Positions 17,054 to 27,940 of a stretch of DNA of 64,000 nt are shown here, piece by piece. The notes under the pieces were generated by a model. The model was not told the origin of the DNA, ran no database searches, and saw nothing but the letters and a program-made list of their open reading frames with translations. Source of the stretch: Burkholderiales bacterium. Its GTDB lineage: Bacteria; Pseudomonadota; Gammaproteobacteria; Burkholderiales; Casimicrobiaceae. The DNA lies in contig JABTUF010000002.1 in assembly GCA_015075645.1 (NCBI GenBank), positions 558,001 to 622,000 on the forward strand. The letters run 5' to 3'. The translations under genes were made by a program, and so were the position numbers. Position 1 is the first letter of the stretch. The number at the start of each line of letters is the position of its first letter.

Positions 17054-17812
17054 TCAGTGGCCTCCTCCGCCGACGACCGCCGGCCCGATGAACCCCGGTA
17101 CCGCGACGCTCCTCTCGAGCCAGCGCATCAGGTTGACGACGATGAGGTTGACGACGATGTAGATCAGCGTCGCGGCCGTGAACGCCTCGAACACCTGGAA
17201 GGTGAACTCCTGCATCGAGCGCGCCGCGGCGGTCAGTTCGACCAGTCCGATCGTGAGCGCGACCGACGTGTTCTTGATGAGGTTCATCGTTTCGCTGGAG
17301 AGCGGCGGCATGATGATCCGGAACGCCATCGGCAGCAGCACGTAGCGGTAGGTCTGCGCCTGCGTGAGCCCGAGCGCGGTGCCGGCCATCCGCTGGCCGC
17401 GCGGCAGCGACCCGATGCCGGCGCGCACCTGCTCGGCCACCCGCGCCGCGGTGAAGAGCCCGAGCCCGACCACCGCCGGCACGAACGAGCCCCAGGGCGG
17501 CGGCATGTGCTTGATCGCGTTGCCGAGCGCGACCGGCAGCAGTTCCGGAAGCACGAAGTACCACAGGAACAACTGGACGAGCAGCGGCACGTTGCGGAAG
17601 AACTCGACGTAGGCGTTGCCGAGCCGCACGAGCCAGACGCGATCGGTGGTGCGGACCACCCCGATGACCGTGCCGAGCAGGAGCGCGATGACGGCGGCGC
17701 ACAGCGCGGTGACCATGGTCCAGCCCAGCCCGTGGATCAGCGTCATGAACCACGTGTTCTGGCCGTCGGCCGACGTCTGCCAGAGGATCCCCCAGTTCCA
17801 GTTGTATTTCAC
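17054..17812 (-). CDS. gltJ: Glutamate/aspartate ABC transporter permease GltJ
   Basis: A 252-aa permease, partner of GltK. The N-terminus MKYNWNWGILWQ and the FFRNVPLLVQLFLWYFVLPE segment are typical of GltJ. The EAA loop is EQVRAGIGSLPRGQRMAGTA. The start is a GTG at 17812 with GGAGGG upstream. A strong terminator lies between gltI and this gene, so read-through or a separate weak promoter (a TATAGT box at 17881-17886, minus strand) must feed gltJKL. Confidence 0.94.
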   Translation of the reverse strand: MKYNWNWGILWQTSADGQNTWFMTLIHGLGWTMVTALCAAVIALLLGTVIGVVRTTDRVWLVRLGNAYVEFFRNVPLLVQLFLWYFVLPELLPVALGNAIKHMPPPWGSFVPAVVGLGLFTAARVAEQVRAGIGSLPRGQRMAGTALGLTQAQTYRYVLLPMAFRIIMPPLSSETMNLIKNTSVALTIGLVELTAAARSMQEFTFQVFEAFTAATLIYIVVNLIVVNLMRWLERSVAVPGFIGPAVVGGGGH

Positions 17813-17880
17813 CGCGCGCCCTCCGTCGTAACGCGATGCACCGGCGCTCGAAGCTCGCGCCCGCCCCCCCCGAGCGGGCG

Positions 17881-17917
17881 ACTATAACAAACAAAACGGG
17901 GAGCCGAAGCTCCCCGT
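17881..17917 (-). terminator. Intra-operon rho-independent terminator between gltI and gltJ
   Basis: Read on the minus strand: ACGGGGAGC-TTCG-GCTCCCCGT, a perfect 9-bp stem capped by a UUCG tetraloop, then TTTGTTTGTT. It lies 39 bp after the gltI stop. The design would let the binding protein be made in excess of the membrane subunits. Confidence 0.85.
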
Positions 17918-17955
17918 CCCGTTGCGTTGCGGCGCGGCGCCGCGCCGTCCGTCGG

Positions 17956-18855
17956 TTACTTGTAGACGGCGGGATCCGGGCTCGACGTCGGATTCGCGAG
18001 CACGCGCTTCAGTTGCGGGCTCATCGGCACGTTCATCGTGACGCCCTTCGGCGGGATCGGCTTCAGGAACCACTTGTCGTAGAGGGCCGCCATCGCCGGG
18101 CTCGTGTAGAGCTTCGCCGTCGCGCCGTCGACGACCTTGCGGAAGCCGGCGTCGCCGCGCGGCATCATCGCGCCGTAGGGCTCGACCGAGTACGCCTCGC
18201 TGCCGACGACGAAGTCGCCCGGGGCCTTCGACGTCGCGACCAGGCCGTAGAGCAGGATGTCGTCCATGAAGAACGCGACGGCGCGGCCGGTCTCGACCAT
18301 CAGGAACGCCTCGGCGTGATCCTTCGCGGTCAGGATCGACATGCCCATGTTCTGCTTCGCGTTCTCCTCGGTGAGCCACTTGAGGTTCGTGGTGCCGGAC
18401 GTCGAGACCACCGTCTTGCCCTTGAGGTCCGCGAGCGACTTGATGTTCGACGACTTCTTCGCGACGTAGCGGTTCGCGGTCACGAAGTAGGTGTTGGTGA
18501 AGCCGACCTGCTCCTGGCGCGCGGCGTTGTTGGTGGTCGAACCGCACTCGAGGTCGATCGTGCCGTTGGCGATCAGCGGGATGCGGGTCGCCGAGGTGAC
18601 CGGGTTCAGCGCGACCTTGAGGTTCGGCATCTTGAGTTCGGCCTTGATCGCGTCGACGACGTGCATGCAGATGTCGATCGAGTAGCCGACGACATGTTGC
18701 TTGTCGTCGTAGTACGAGAACGGGATCGAGCTGTCGCGGTGGCCGATGGTGATGGTGCCGCTGTCCTTGATCTTCTTCAGCGTCGGCGAATCCTGCGCGA
18801 GCGCGGGCGCCGCGAGCGTCGCCGCCATCAGCAAGGCGAGGGAATGCTTGAGCAT
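17956..18855 (-). CDS. gltI: Glutamate/aspartate ABC transporter periplasmic binding protein
   Basis: A 299-aa family-3 solute-binding protein. Signal peptide at 1-20 (LALLMAATLAAPALA, cut before QDSP). Ligand-binding motifs include GTITIGHRDSSIPFSYYD at the N-terminal lobe, CGSTTNNAARQEQVGFTNTY and GTTNLKWL, all close to E. coli GltI. It captures L-glutamate and L-aspartate for GltJK. A consensus ribosome site GGAGGAA precedes the ATG, and a recognisable -35/-10 pair lies upstream. It is first in gltIJKL and separated from gltJ by a terminator. Confidence 0.95.
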   Translation of the reverse strand: MLKHSLALLMAATLAAPALAQDSPTLKKIKDSGTITIGHRDSSIPFSYYDDKQHVVGYSIDICMHVVDAIKAELKMPNLKVALNPVTSATRIPLIANGTIDLECGSTTNNAARQEQVGFTNTYFVTANRYVAKKSSNIKSLADLKGKTVVSTSGTTNLKWLTEENAKQNMGMSILTAKDHAEAFLMVETGRAVAFFMDDILLYGLVATSKAPGDFVVGSEAYSVEPYGAMMPRGDAGFRKVVDGATAKLYTSPAMAALYDKWFLKPIPPKGVTMNVPMSPQLKRVLANPTSSPDPAVYK

Positions 18856-18919
18856 TGCGGTTCCTCCGGGGCTTGTTTCGGGATCGTCGGCGGCCGGGAG
18901 GGCCGCGCGAAACCTGTTG

Positions 18920-18948
18920 AGTTTACAGGAGAATGCCGCCGCTGTCCA
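18920..18948 (-). promoter_or_regulatory. Sigma-70 promoter of gltI
   Basis: On the minus strand, TGGACA (18948-18943) is followed after exactly 17 bp by TAAACT (18925-18920). This places a start about 60 bp before the gltI ATG. Confidence 0.55.
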
Positions 18949-18963
18949 TGGCGTCGGCGGACC

Positions 18964-19692
18964 TCAGGGGCCGCCGGCCGGATGGCGCGCCCAGGCAGCC
19001 GCACAGGCCCGGGCCAGCGCCTCGGTCGGGTCGATCCAGGGAATGCCCGGCACGGCACCCGCCGCCGCGAGGCCGGGCGGCACCTCGGTGCAACCCAGCA
19101 CGACTGCCCGGGCACCGTCGAGTTCGAGCGACGCCATCGCCCGGGCGAATCGGGCGCCGCCATCGGCCAGCCGCCCCCCCTTGACGGCGGCGACTCCCTC
19201 GACCACCGCGCGGGCATCGTCGCCCTTCGGCACGATCGACCCGTACCCGGCGCGCTCCAGCCGCGACGAGAACAACCCGATCGCGTGCGTCGCCTCGGTC
19301 GCGACGATGCCGACCGCGCCACCTTCGGGCACGATCGCCCTGACCTCGTCGATTGCCGTATCAGCGATGTGGAGGAACGGCACGTCGATTCCCGCCACGA
19401 GTTCGTCGTACCAGGCGTGCGCGGTGTTGCAGGGCATCGCGAGCAGCGTGGCCCCGGCCGCGAGCAGCCGGTCGCGCGCGTCGCGCATCGCGGGCAGCGG
19501 CGATGGCCCGTCGCCCAGGATCGCCGGAACGCGCGGCGGGATCTGCGGGATCGAGGCGACCACCACCGGCACGTGATCGGTGTCGCCCCGCGCCGGCGTC
19601 ACGGCCACGAGCTTCGCGAGGAAGTCGACCGTCGCGAGCGGTCCCATGCCGCCAAGCACGCCGAGCAGGAACCGGGGGGACGGACTTGTCAA
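18964..19692 (-). CDS. Aspartate/glutamate racemase family protein
   Basis: A 242-aa PLP-independent amino acid racemase of the Asp/Glu racemase superfamily. The two catalytic cysteines are in AMPCNTAHAWYD and VLGCTEVPPG, and GVLGGMGPLATVDF is the family N-terminus. It probably interconverts D- and L-aspartate (or glutamate), which fits its place between the Glu/Asp transporter and aspartate ammonia-lyase. The only start upstream of the first strand is a TTG at 19692, directly against a palindromic repeat and without a ribosome site. The original start region may therefore have been altered by repeat insertion. Confidence 0.82.
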   Translation of the reverse strand: MTSPSPRFLLGVLGGMGPLATVDFLAKLVAVTPARGDTDHVPVVVASIPQIPPRVPAILGDGPSPLPAMRDARDRLLAAGATLLAMPCNTAHAWYDELVAGIDVPFLHIADTAIDEVRAIVPEGGAVGIVATEATHAIGLFSSRLERAGYGSIVPKGDDARAVVEGVAAVKGGRLADGGARFARAMASLELDGARAVVLGCTEVPPGLAAAGAVPGIPWIDPTEALARACAAAWARHPAGGP

Positions 19693-19693
19693 A

Positions 19694-19750
19694 GGGGTGA
19701 GACTCGATTGTCTTGGAGCGGGAGCCGGGCGATCAATCGAGTCTGACCCC
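19694..19750. repeat. REP-like inverted repeat, GGGGTCAGACTCGATTG family (copy 1)
   Basis: The left arm GGGGTGAGACTCGATTG (19694-19710) and right arm CAATCGAGTCTGACCCC (19734-19750) pair with a single mismatch around a 23-bp spacer. It fills the gap between aspA and the racemase gene. The same arm sequence recurs at 42.5 kb and 53.2 kb. Confidence 0.75.
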
Positions 19751-19755
19751 GTTGA

Positions 19756-21177
<1,422 letters not shown>

Positions 21178-21260
21178 GGCTGCCCCTTGCCGATGCGATG
21201 CGCCGGACTCTACACCGGCCACCCCGGGGGCGCCATGCGCGACGCCGCAATCCGCGCAGG

Positions 21261-21266
21261 TATGAT
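21261..21266 (+). promoter_or_regulatory. -10 element adjacent to the nnr ATG
   Basis: TATGAT ends 6 bp before the ATG at 21273, so the transcript would be leaderless or nearly so. The geometry matches the box before the carbonic anhydrase gene. Confidence 0.35.
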
Positions 21267-21272
21267 CGCGCG

Positions 21273-22766
21273 ATGGACGACACGCGGCTCGCCCCGGTCC
21301 TCCGCTGCTCCGGGCTGCGGGCGATCGAGGCGCGCCACGCGGACGCCGGACTCATGGAGCGTGCCGGCCTCGCGGCGACCGGCGTCGCCCGCGCGATGCT
21401 CGCCGCCTCCGCCGGAGGGCGCGTCGTCGTGCTCGCCGGGCCGGGCAACAACGGCGGCGACGGCTTCGTCGTGGCGCGCGAACTCGCGCGCGCGTTCTTC
21501 GACGTCGAGGTGGTCTTCGCGCACGATCCCGCCGTGCTGCCGCCCGATGCGCGCGCCGCGCACGGGGCGTTCGTCGCGGGCGGCGGCCGGACCGTCGCGC
21601 AGCCGCGCGCGGGCGCTCCCTCGCTCGTCGTCGACGCGCTCTACGGCATCGGCCTCTCGCGATCGATCGGCGGCAACGACGCCGCGCTCGTCGCATGGGC
21701 CAACGCAGCGCGCGCTCCGGTCCTCGCGCTCGATGTCCCGAGCGGCGTGGGCGCGGACACCGGCACGGTGCACGAGCCCGCGATCCGCGCGCGCGCGACC
21801 GCGACGTTCATCGCGTTCAAGCCGGGGCTTCTCACCGGCGAGGGGCTCGACGCGGCGGGCGAGGTTTCACTGCACATGCTCGGCCTCGATGCCGCGCTCG
21901 CGACGGCCGAGGGCCGGCGTCTCGACTGGCGCACGCTCGACGCGATGCGCCCCGACGCGCTTCGACGCGACCGGCGCAACGTCCACAAGGGCACGTTCGG
22001 CGCGCTCGCGATCGTCGGCGGCGCCGACGGCATGACCGGCGCGCCGCTGCTCGCGGGCCGGGCGGCGGTGCGCACCGGCGCGGGCAAGGTGCGGGTGGGA
22101 TTCATCGGCGCGGCGCATCCCGCGGTCGATCCACTCGCGCCGGAGCTGATGCTGGGCGAGGCCGCCGCCGCGCTCGACGGCGCCGACGCGATCGTCGCGG
22201 GACCGGGCATGGGCGCCGGCGCCGCGGCGGCGGAAGCCCTCGGCCGCGCGCTCGGCGCGCAGGTGCCGCTCGTGCTCGACGCCGACGCGCTCAATCTGAT
22301 CGCTCGTTCCGACGCGCTGCGCGCGAACGTGGCGGCGCGCGGCGCCGCGACGCTCGCGACGCCCCATCCGGCGGAAGCCGCACGCCTGCTCGGCGTCGCC
22401 GTGGCCGAGGTCGAGCGCGATCGCGTCGCCTCGGCGCATGCGCTGTCGCGCCTGCTGCGCGCGCATGTCGTCCTCAAGGGCGCGGGCAGCGTGCTCGCGC
22501 ATCCGGACGGGAGGTTCGACCTGAACGCGAGCGGCAATCCGGCGCTCGCGACCGCCGGTTCGGGCGACGTGCTCGCCGGGATGCTGGGCGCGATGCTCGC
22601 GCAGGGACTCGATGCGTCGGCCGCGCTGCGCTATGCGGTGTGCCTGCACGGCGCCGCCGCGGACGATCTCGTCGCGCGCGGCGTCGGGCCGATCGGCCTC
22701 GCCGCCTCGGAGATCGCGGACGCGACGCGCTCGCTCCTCAACGCCCGCCCGATCGGCGCGGCCTGA
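21273..22766 (+). CDS. nnr: Bifunctional NAD(P)HX epimerase / ADP-dependent NAD(P)HX dehydratase
   Basis: A 497-aa metabolite repair enzyme that restores hydrated NADH and NADPH. The N-terminal YjeF_N epimerase domain (about 1-210) has GPGNNGGDGFVVAREL and ALDVPSGVGADTG. The C-terminal dehydratase (about 225-490, ribokinase-like) has KGTFGALAIVGG, TPHPAEAARLL, and GNPALATAGSGDVLAG with the catalytic Asp. This is the standard fused bacterial arrangement. The ATG at 21273 gives the normal start. It is divergent from aspA and followed 17 bp later by putA. Confidence 0.93.
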   Translation: MDDTRLAPVLRCSGLRAIEARHADAGLMERAGLAATGVARAMLAASAGGRVVVLAGPGNNGGDGFVVARELARAFFDVEVVFAHDPAVLPPDARAAHGAFVAGGGRTVAQPRAGAPSLVVDALYGIGLSRSIGGNDAALVAWANAARAPVLALDVPSGVGADTGTVHEPAIRARATATFIAFKPGLLTGEGLDAAGEVSLHMLGLDAALATAEGRRLDWRTLDAMRPDALRRDRRNVHKGTFGALAIVGGADGMTGAPLLAGRAAVRTGAGKVRVGFIGAAHPAVDPLAPELMLGEAAAALDGADAIVAGPGMGAGAAAAEALGRALGAQVPLVLDADALNLIARSDALRANVAARGAATLATPHPAEAARLLGVAVAEVERDRVASAHALSRLLRAHVVLKGAGSVLAHPDGRFDLNASGNPALATAGSGDVLAGMLGAMLAQGLDASAALRYAVCLHGAAADDLVARGVGPIGLAASEIADATRSLLNARPIGAA

Positions 22767-22783
22767 CCTTCGGGACTGCGGCG

Positions 22784-25700
22784 ATGGCTCCGTCCGACGA
22801 ACCGGCAGCCGCTCCGTTCGGACGCTTCCTCGATGCGTCGCCCGGCGCCGACGCGCCGCTGCGCGCGGCGATCGCGCGCGGCTGCCGGCCGAGCGAACCC
22901 GACGCCGTCGCCGCCATCCTCGACGAATCGCGGTTGCCGCCACCGCTGGCCGAGCGTGCGCGCGCCCTCGCGCTGCGTCTCGCGCGGAACCTGCGCGAGC
23001 GCGACGCGGGTGCCGGCCGCGAGGGTCGGGTCCAGCGCCTGCTGCAGGAGTACGCGCTCTCGTCGCAGGAAGGCATCGCGCTCATGTGCCTCGCCGAGGC
23101 GCTGCTGCGCATTCCCGATGCCCCGACCCGCGACGCGCTGATCCGCGACAAGATCGCGCGCGGCGACTGGGACGCGCACCTCGGGCGCAGCGCGTCGATG
23201 TTCGTGAACGCGGCGACCTGGGGTCTCCTCCTCACCGGCAAGCTCGTCGCCACGCACAGCGAGCCCGGCCTCTCGTCGGCCGTCGGGCGGCTGGTGGCCT
23301 CGGGCGGCGAGCCGCTGATCCGCCGGGGCATGGACCTCGCGATGCGGATGATGGGCGAGCAGTTCGTCACCGGCCAGACGATCGCCGAAGCGCTCGCGAA
23401 CGCGCGCGTGCGCGAGGCGCAGGGCTACCGCTACTCGTTCGACATGCTGGGCGAGGCGGCGCTGACCGCCGAGGATGCGCGGCGCTACCGCCGCGCCTAC
23501 GAGGACGCGATTGAGGCGATCGGGGCGGCGTCGGGCGGTCGCGGTGTGCTCGACGGCCCGGGCATCTCGATCAAGCTCTCCGCGCTGCACCCGCGCTACG
23601 CCCGCTCGCAGCACGACCGGGTGATCGCCGAACTCGCGCCCGCGCTCGTCGACCTCTGCGCGCGCGCGAAGCACCACGACATCGGACTCAACATCGACGC
23701 GGAGGAGGCCGACCGCCTCGACCTCTCGCTCGACCTCCTCGAACGCCTCGCGTTCGAGCGCGCGCTGCGCGCCTGGAACGGCCTCGGCTTCGTGATCCAG
23801 GCCTACCAGAAGCGCTGCCCCGCCGTCGTCGATCACGTGATCGACCTCGCGCGGCGGAGCGGACGCCGGCTGATGATCCGGCTCGTCAAGGGCGCGTACT
23901 GGGACTCGGAGATCAAGCGCGCGCAGGTCGACGGCCTGGACGGCTATCCGGTCTACACGCGCAAGCCGCACACCGACGCATCCTATCTCGCATGCGCGCG
24001 CCGCCTGCTCGCCGCGCCCGACGCGGTGTATCCGCAGTTCGCGACCCACAACGCGCACACGCTCGCGGCGATCTTCGAACTCGCCGATCCTGCGCGCTAC
24101 CGGAGCGGCCAGTACGAGTTCCAGTGTCTGCACGGGATGGGCGAGCCGCTCTACGAACAGGTCGTGGGCGCGACGCCCGCGGGCGGACTCGCTCGCCCCT
24201 GCCGCATCTACGCGCCGGTCGGCACGCACGAGACGCTGCTCGCCTACCTCGTACGGCGCCTGCTGGAGAACGGCGCCAACACCTCGTTCGTCCACCGCAT
24301 CGCGGACCCGGCGATCCCGCTCGGCGACCTGGTGCGCGATCCGGTCGAGGTGATCGACGCGCAGGCCCGTGCCGAAGGCCGTGCGGGCTTGCCGCACCCC
24401 GCGATCCCGCTGCCGCGCGACCTCTACGGCGATGCGCGACGCAATTCGGCGGGCGTCGACCTCGCGAGCGAACCGGCGCTGCGCTACCTCGCGCGCGCGC
24501 TCCAGGCGTACAACGCGGAACGCTTCGAAGCCTCGCCGCTCCTCGCGGTCGGCGCGGACGGCGGTCCGGTCCGATTCGTGCGCTCTCCTGCGAACACCGC
24601 CGACATCGTCGGCGAAGCGCGCGACGCGACGCCAGCCGACGTCGAGCACGCACTCGCCTGCGCGGTGGCGGGTGCCGCCGACTGGGCCGCCGTGTCCCCT
24701 GCAGAGCGTGCACGCATCCTCGACGCGGCGGCCGAGCGGATGGAGACGGCGCGTCCGCGATTCGTCGCGCTCCTCGTGCGCGAGGCCGGCAAGACCGCGG
24801 GCAACGCGATCGCCGAGGTGCGCGAGACCGTGGATTTCCTGCGCTACTACGCCGCGCAGGTTCGCGCGCACTTCGACGCCTCGACCCACCGCCCGCTCGG
24901 GACCGTGCTCGCCATCAGTCCGTGGAACTTTCCGCTCGCGATCTTCACCGGGCAGGTGTCCGCGGCGCTCGCCGCCGGCAACGCCGTGCTCGCGAAGCCG
25001 GCCGAGCAGACGCCGCTCGTCGCCGCGGAAGCGGTCCGCGTGCTGCACGCCGCCGGCGTGCCGCGCGCCGCGCTCCAGCTCGTCCCCGGCGCCGGCGAGG
25101 TCGTCGGCGCGAGGCTCGCGGGCGACGCGCGCGTGCGCGGCATCCTCTTCACCGGCTCGACGGCGGTCGCGCGGGCGCTGCAGCGATCGCTCGTCGGACG
25201 CTTCGACGCGCACGGCCGGCCGGTGCCTCTCGTGGCCGAGACCGGCGGCCAGAACGCGATGATCGTCGACTCGTCCGCGTTGCCCGAGCAGGTGGTCGCC
25301 GACGTTCTCGCCTCGGCGTTCGACAGCGCGGGACAACGCTGTTCGGCGCTGCGCGTGCTGTGCGTCCAGGAGGAATCGGCCGACCGTATCGTCGCGATGC
25401 TCGAAGGCGCGATGGCGGAACTGCGCATCGGGAATCCCGACCGGCTCTCGACCGACGTCGGCCCGGTCATCGACGAGGAGGCGCGAGCGGGCATCGAGCG
25501 TCACGTCGACGCGATGCGCGCGGCGGGCCGGCGCGTGCGCCGGGCCCCCGACGGCGACGCGGGCCTCGTGTCGCGCGGGACCTTCGTCGCGCCGACGGTG
25601 ATCGAGATCGCGAGCCTCGCCGAACTCGAAGGCGAGGTGTTCGGCCCGGTGCTGCACGTCCGCCGCTACCGGCGCGAGGACCTCGACGCGCTCGTCGCCG

Positions 25701-26527
25701 AGATCAACGCCACCGGCTACGGACTCACGCTGGGCCTGCACACGCGCATCGACGAGACGATCGCGAAGGTGACGGACGCTGCGCACGCGGGCAACGTGTA
25801 CGTGAACCGCAACATGGTCGGCGCGGTCGTCGGCGTCCAGCCGTTCGGCGGCGAAGGGCTCTCGGGCACCGGGCCGAAGGCCGGCGGGCCGCTGTACCTG
25901 CTGCGGCTCCTCGCCGAGCGCCCGGACGATGCGCTCGCGCGCGCCTTCGACGCCGAGGGCGCGAATCCCGGTTTGCGAGCCGCATCCGGCCCGCTCGCGA
26001 CGCTGATGTCATGGGCGCGGGAACGCGCGGGCCCGCTCGCGCCGACCTGCGCGCGCATGGCGGACCTCGCGCCTTCGTCGACGGCGCTCGTGCTCGCCGG
26101 CCCCACCGGCGAGCGCAACACCTGGCGCGTCGTCCCCCGCCGTGGCGTGCTGTGTCTCGCGCACGACGACGATGATCGCCTCGTGCAACTGGCGGCGGTG
26201 CTCGCGGTCGGCGCCCGGGCGCTGTGGCCGACCGAGGCTCGGGCGTTGCACGAGGCCCTGCCCGAAGACCTGCAGCGGCACATCGCCACGGTCAGCGGAC
26301 CCGACGCGGCCGGCGCGCCTCTCGATCTCGTGCTGCTGCACGGCAGCGTCGACGAACTCGCCGCCGTGCAGCGGAAGCTCGCGGAGCGCGCGGGCCCGGT
26401 CGTCGGCGTCGAGCGGTTCGAGCCGGGCGACACCCGCGTCCCGCTCGAGCGCCTCGTCATCGAGCGCGCGCTCTCCGTCAACACCGCCGCCGCGGGCGGC
26501 AACGCCACGCTGATGACGATCGGCTGA
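22784..26527 (+). CDS. putA: Bifunctional proline dehydrogenase / L-glutamate gamma-semialdehyde dehydrogenase
   Basis: A 1247-aa enzyme oxidising proline to glutamate in two steps with substrate channelling, membrane-associated through electron transfer to quinone. In order: a helical dimerisation region, then the FAD-binding PRODH barrel with GPGISIKLSALHPRY, LMIRLVKGAYWDSE and YEFQCLHGMGEPLYEQV. The ALDH domain follows, with Glu819 (VAETGGQNAMIVDSSA) and nucleophile Cys853 (FDSAGQRCSALRVL), and then a C-terminal tail. There is no N-terminal ribbon-helix-helix domain, so this PutA should not act as its own repressor. It starts 17 bp after nnr. Confidence 0.95.
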   Translation: MAPSDEPAAAPFGRFLDASPGADAPLRAAIARGCRPSEPDAVAAILDESRLPPPLAERARALALRLARNLRERDAGAGREGRVQRLLQEYALSSQEGIALMCLAEALLRIPDAPTRDALIRDKIARGDWDAHLGRSASMFVNAATWGLLLTGKLVATHSEPGLSSAVGRLVASGGEPLIRRGMDLAMRMMGEQFVTGQTIAEALANARVREAQGYRYSFDMLGEAALTAEDARRYRRAYEDAIEAIGAASGGRGVLDGPGISIKLSALHPRYARSQHDRVIAELAPALVDLCARAKHHDIGLNIDAEEADRLDLSLDLLERLAFERALRAWNGLGFVIQAYQKRCPAVVDHVIDLARRSGRRLMIRLVKGAYWDSEIKRAQVDGLDGYPVYTRKPHTDASYLACARRLLAAPDAVYPQFATHNAHTLAAIFELADPARYRSGQYEFQCLHGMGEPLYEQVVGATPAGGLARPCRIYAPVGTHETLLAYLVRRLLENGANTSFVHRIADPAIPLGDLVRDPVEVIDAQARAEGRAGLPHPAIPLPRDLYGDARRNSAGVDLASEPALRYLARALQAYNAERFEASPLLAVGADGGPVRFVRSPANTADIVGEARDATPADVEHALACAVAGAADWAAVSPAERARILDAAAERMETARPRFVALLVREAGKTAGNAIAEVRETVDFLRYYAAQVRAHFDASTHRPLGTVLAISPWNFPLAIFTGQVSAALAAGNAVLAKPAEQTPLVAAEAVRVLHAAGVPRAALQLVPGAGEVVGARLAGDARVRGILFTGSTAVARALQRSLVGRFDAHGRPVPLVAETGGQNAMIVDSSALPEQVVADVLASAFDSAGQRCSALRVLCVQEESADRIVAMLEGAMAELRIGNPDRLSTDVGPVIDEEARAGIERHVDAMRAAGRRVRRAPDGDAGLVSRGTFVAPTVIEIASLAELEGEVFGPVLHVRRYRREDLDALVAEINATGYGLTLGLHTRIDETIAKVTDAAHAGNVYVNRNMVGAVVGVQPFGGEGLSGTGPKAGGPLYLLRLLAERPDDALARAFDAEGANPGLRAASGPLATLMSWARERAGPLAPTCARMADLAPSSTALVLAGPTGERNTWRVVPRRGVLCLAHDDDDRLVQLAAVLAVGARALWPTEARALHEALPEDLQRHIATVSGPDAAGAPLDLVLLHGSVDELAAVQRKLAERAGPVVGVERFEPGDTRVPLERLVIERALSVNTAAAGGNATLMTIG

Positions 26528-26558
26528 GCGCGCCCCGGCGCGGCGTGCCGCGCCCGGA

Positions 26559-27533
26559 TCAGGGGATGAGCAGCGTCGCCCCGGTCGTCGCGCGTCCCTG
26601 CAACGCGCGATGCGCGTCCGCGGCCTGCGCGAGCGGGAACGTCTGGTGGATCTCCGCGCGAATCCTGCCCGCGAGCATCAGGTCGAACATCTCCTTCGCC
26701 ATCGCGAGGAGTTCCGCACGGGTCGCCGCGTAGCTGAAGAGCGTCGGTCGCGTCACGTAGAGCGAACCGCGCTGCGCGAGCATCTGCAGGTCGAACGGCG
26801 GCACCGGTCCCGACGACGCGCCGAACAGCACCCACAGGCCGCGCGGCGCGAGGCATTCGAGCGACATGGGGAACGTGTCCTTGCCGACGCCGTCGTAGAC
26901 GACCGGAACGCCCTTGCCGCCGGTCAGCGCCTTCACGCGCTCGACGACATTCTCGCGCGTGTAGACGATCGTGTGCGTGCAGCCGTGCTCGCGCGCCATC
27001 GCGGCCTTCGCATCGGTCGACACGGTACCGATCATCGTGACGCCGAGCGCCTTCGCCCACTGGCACGCGATCAGTCCGACGCCGCCCGCCGCGGCGTGGA
27101 AGACGATGGTGTCGCCCGCCTGCAGGCGCTTCGTCTGCCGGAACAGGTACTGGACGGTGAGCCCTTTCAGCATCATCGCCGCAGCGTCGCGGTCGGAGAC
27201 ACCGTCGGGCAGCGGGACCAGCCGGTCGACCGGCATCACGCGCGCCTCGCTGTACGCGCCGATCGGACCGGTGCCGTAGGCGACGCGCTGGCCGACCGCG
27301 AGGCCCTGCACGTCCGGCCCGAGCGCCTCGATGACGCCGGCCGCCTCCTGTCCCAGGCCCGACGGCAAGGTCAGCTTGTAGGCGCCGGAGCGGTGGTAGG
27401 TGTCGAGGTAGTTGAGGCCGATCGCGGTGTGGCGCACGCGCGCCTCGCCGGGGCCGGGTTCGCCGACGGCGACGGTTTCGAAGGCGAGCACTTCCGGCCC
27501 GCCGGTGGCATGGAAACGAATGGCTCGGGTCAT
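26559..27533 (-). CDS. NADPH:quinone oxidoreductase, zinc-independent MDR family
   Basis: A 324-aa medium-chain reductase like E. coli QorA, reducing quinones with NADPH. MTRAIRFHATGGPEVL is the family N-terminus, GLNYLDTYHRSG and GQEAAGVIEALG lie in the catalytic domain, and the nucleotide-binding AAAGGVGLIACQWAK is in the Rossmann fold. No zinc ligands are present. I chose the ATG at 27533 by homology. An ATG at 27560 (MSNAPREFRMTR) overlaps the crcB stop as TGATG and would add nine residues by translational coupling; I cannot exclude it. It is the last gene of the minus-strand run. Confidence 0.88.
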   Translation of the reverse strand: MTRAIRFHATGGPEVLAFETVAVGEPGPGEARVRHTAIGLNYLDTYHRSGAYKLTLPSGLGQEAAGVIEALGPDVQGLAVGQRVAYGTGPIGAYSEARVMPVDRLVPLPDGVSDRDAAAMMLKGLTVQYLFRQTKRLQAGDTIVFHAAAGGVGLIACQWAKALGVTMIGTVSTDAKAAMAREHGCTHTIVYTRENVVERVKALTGGKGVPVVYDGVGKDTFPMSLECLAPRGLWVLFGASSGPVPPFDLQMLAQRGSLYVTRPTLFSYAATRAELLAMAKEMFDLMLAGRIRAEIHQTFPLAQAADAHRALQGRATTGATLLIP

Positions 27534-27559
27534 GCGGAATTCCCGTGGTGCATTGGACA

Positions 27560-27940
27560 TCAGGACGCCAGCAGACGAAAGGTCGCGAAGCCGGCGAAGG
27601 TGAGGAGGAGCGAACCGGCGAGATGCGCGAACGCGAGCGCCGCGGCCGGCGCGACCTCGCCGCGCATCAGGAGTTCGACCACCTCGGCGGAGAAGGTCGA
27701 GAACGTCGTGAGCCCGCCCAGGAGGCCGGTTACCGCGAAGAGGCGCCATTCGGGCGCGAGGTCGGCACGCGCGACGAAGAACGCGACGCAGAATCCGACC
27801 AGGTAGCCGCCGGCGAGGTTCGCCGCGAGCGTGCCGAGCGGAAACGACGGCACGCGCGGATTGAGCCACGCCGACAGGCCCCAGCGCAGCCAGGCGCCGA
27901 GCGCGGCGCCTAACCCGACGGCGGCGAACCCGGCGATCAT
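27560..27940 (-). CDS. crcB: Fluoride ion channel CrcB (Fluc)
   Basis: A 126-aa, four-helix inner-membrane channel that exports fluoride as a dual-topology dimer. Family features are GAALGAWLRWGLS, LGTLAANLAGGYLVGF with the central Asn, and GLLGGLTTFSTFSAE with the phenylalanine box and the Na+-site region. It overlaps the upstream small TPR-like gene by ATGA. No fluoride riboswitch is possible in this overlapped position, so expression follows the operon. Confidence 0.92.
   Translation of the reverse strand: MIAGFAAVGLGAALGAWLRWGLSAWLNPRVPSFPLGTLAANLAGGYLVGFCVAFFVARADLAPEWRLFAVTGLLGGLTTFSTFSAEVVELLMRGEVAPAAALAFAHLAGSLLLTFAGFATFRLLAS

Noticed and set aside
22631..25786. Long open frame antisense to nnr and putA
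   Set aside because: Low-complexity Arg/Glu/Asp composition and complete overlap with conserved PutA domains; no credible product.
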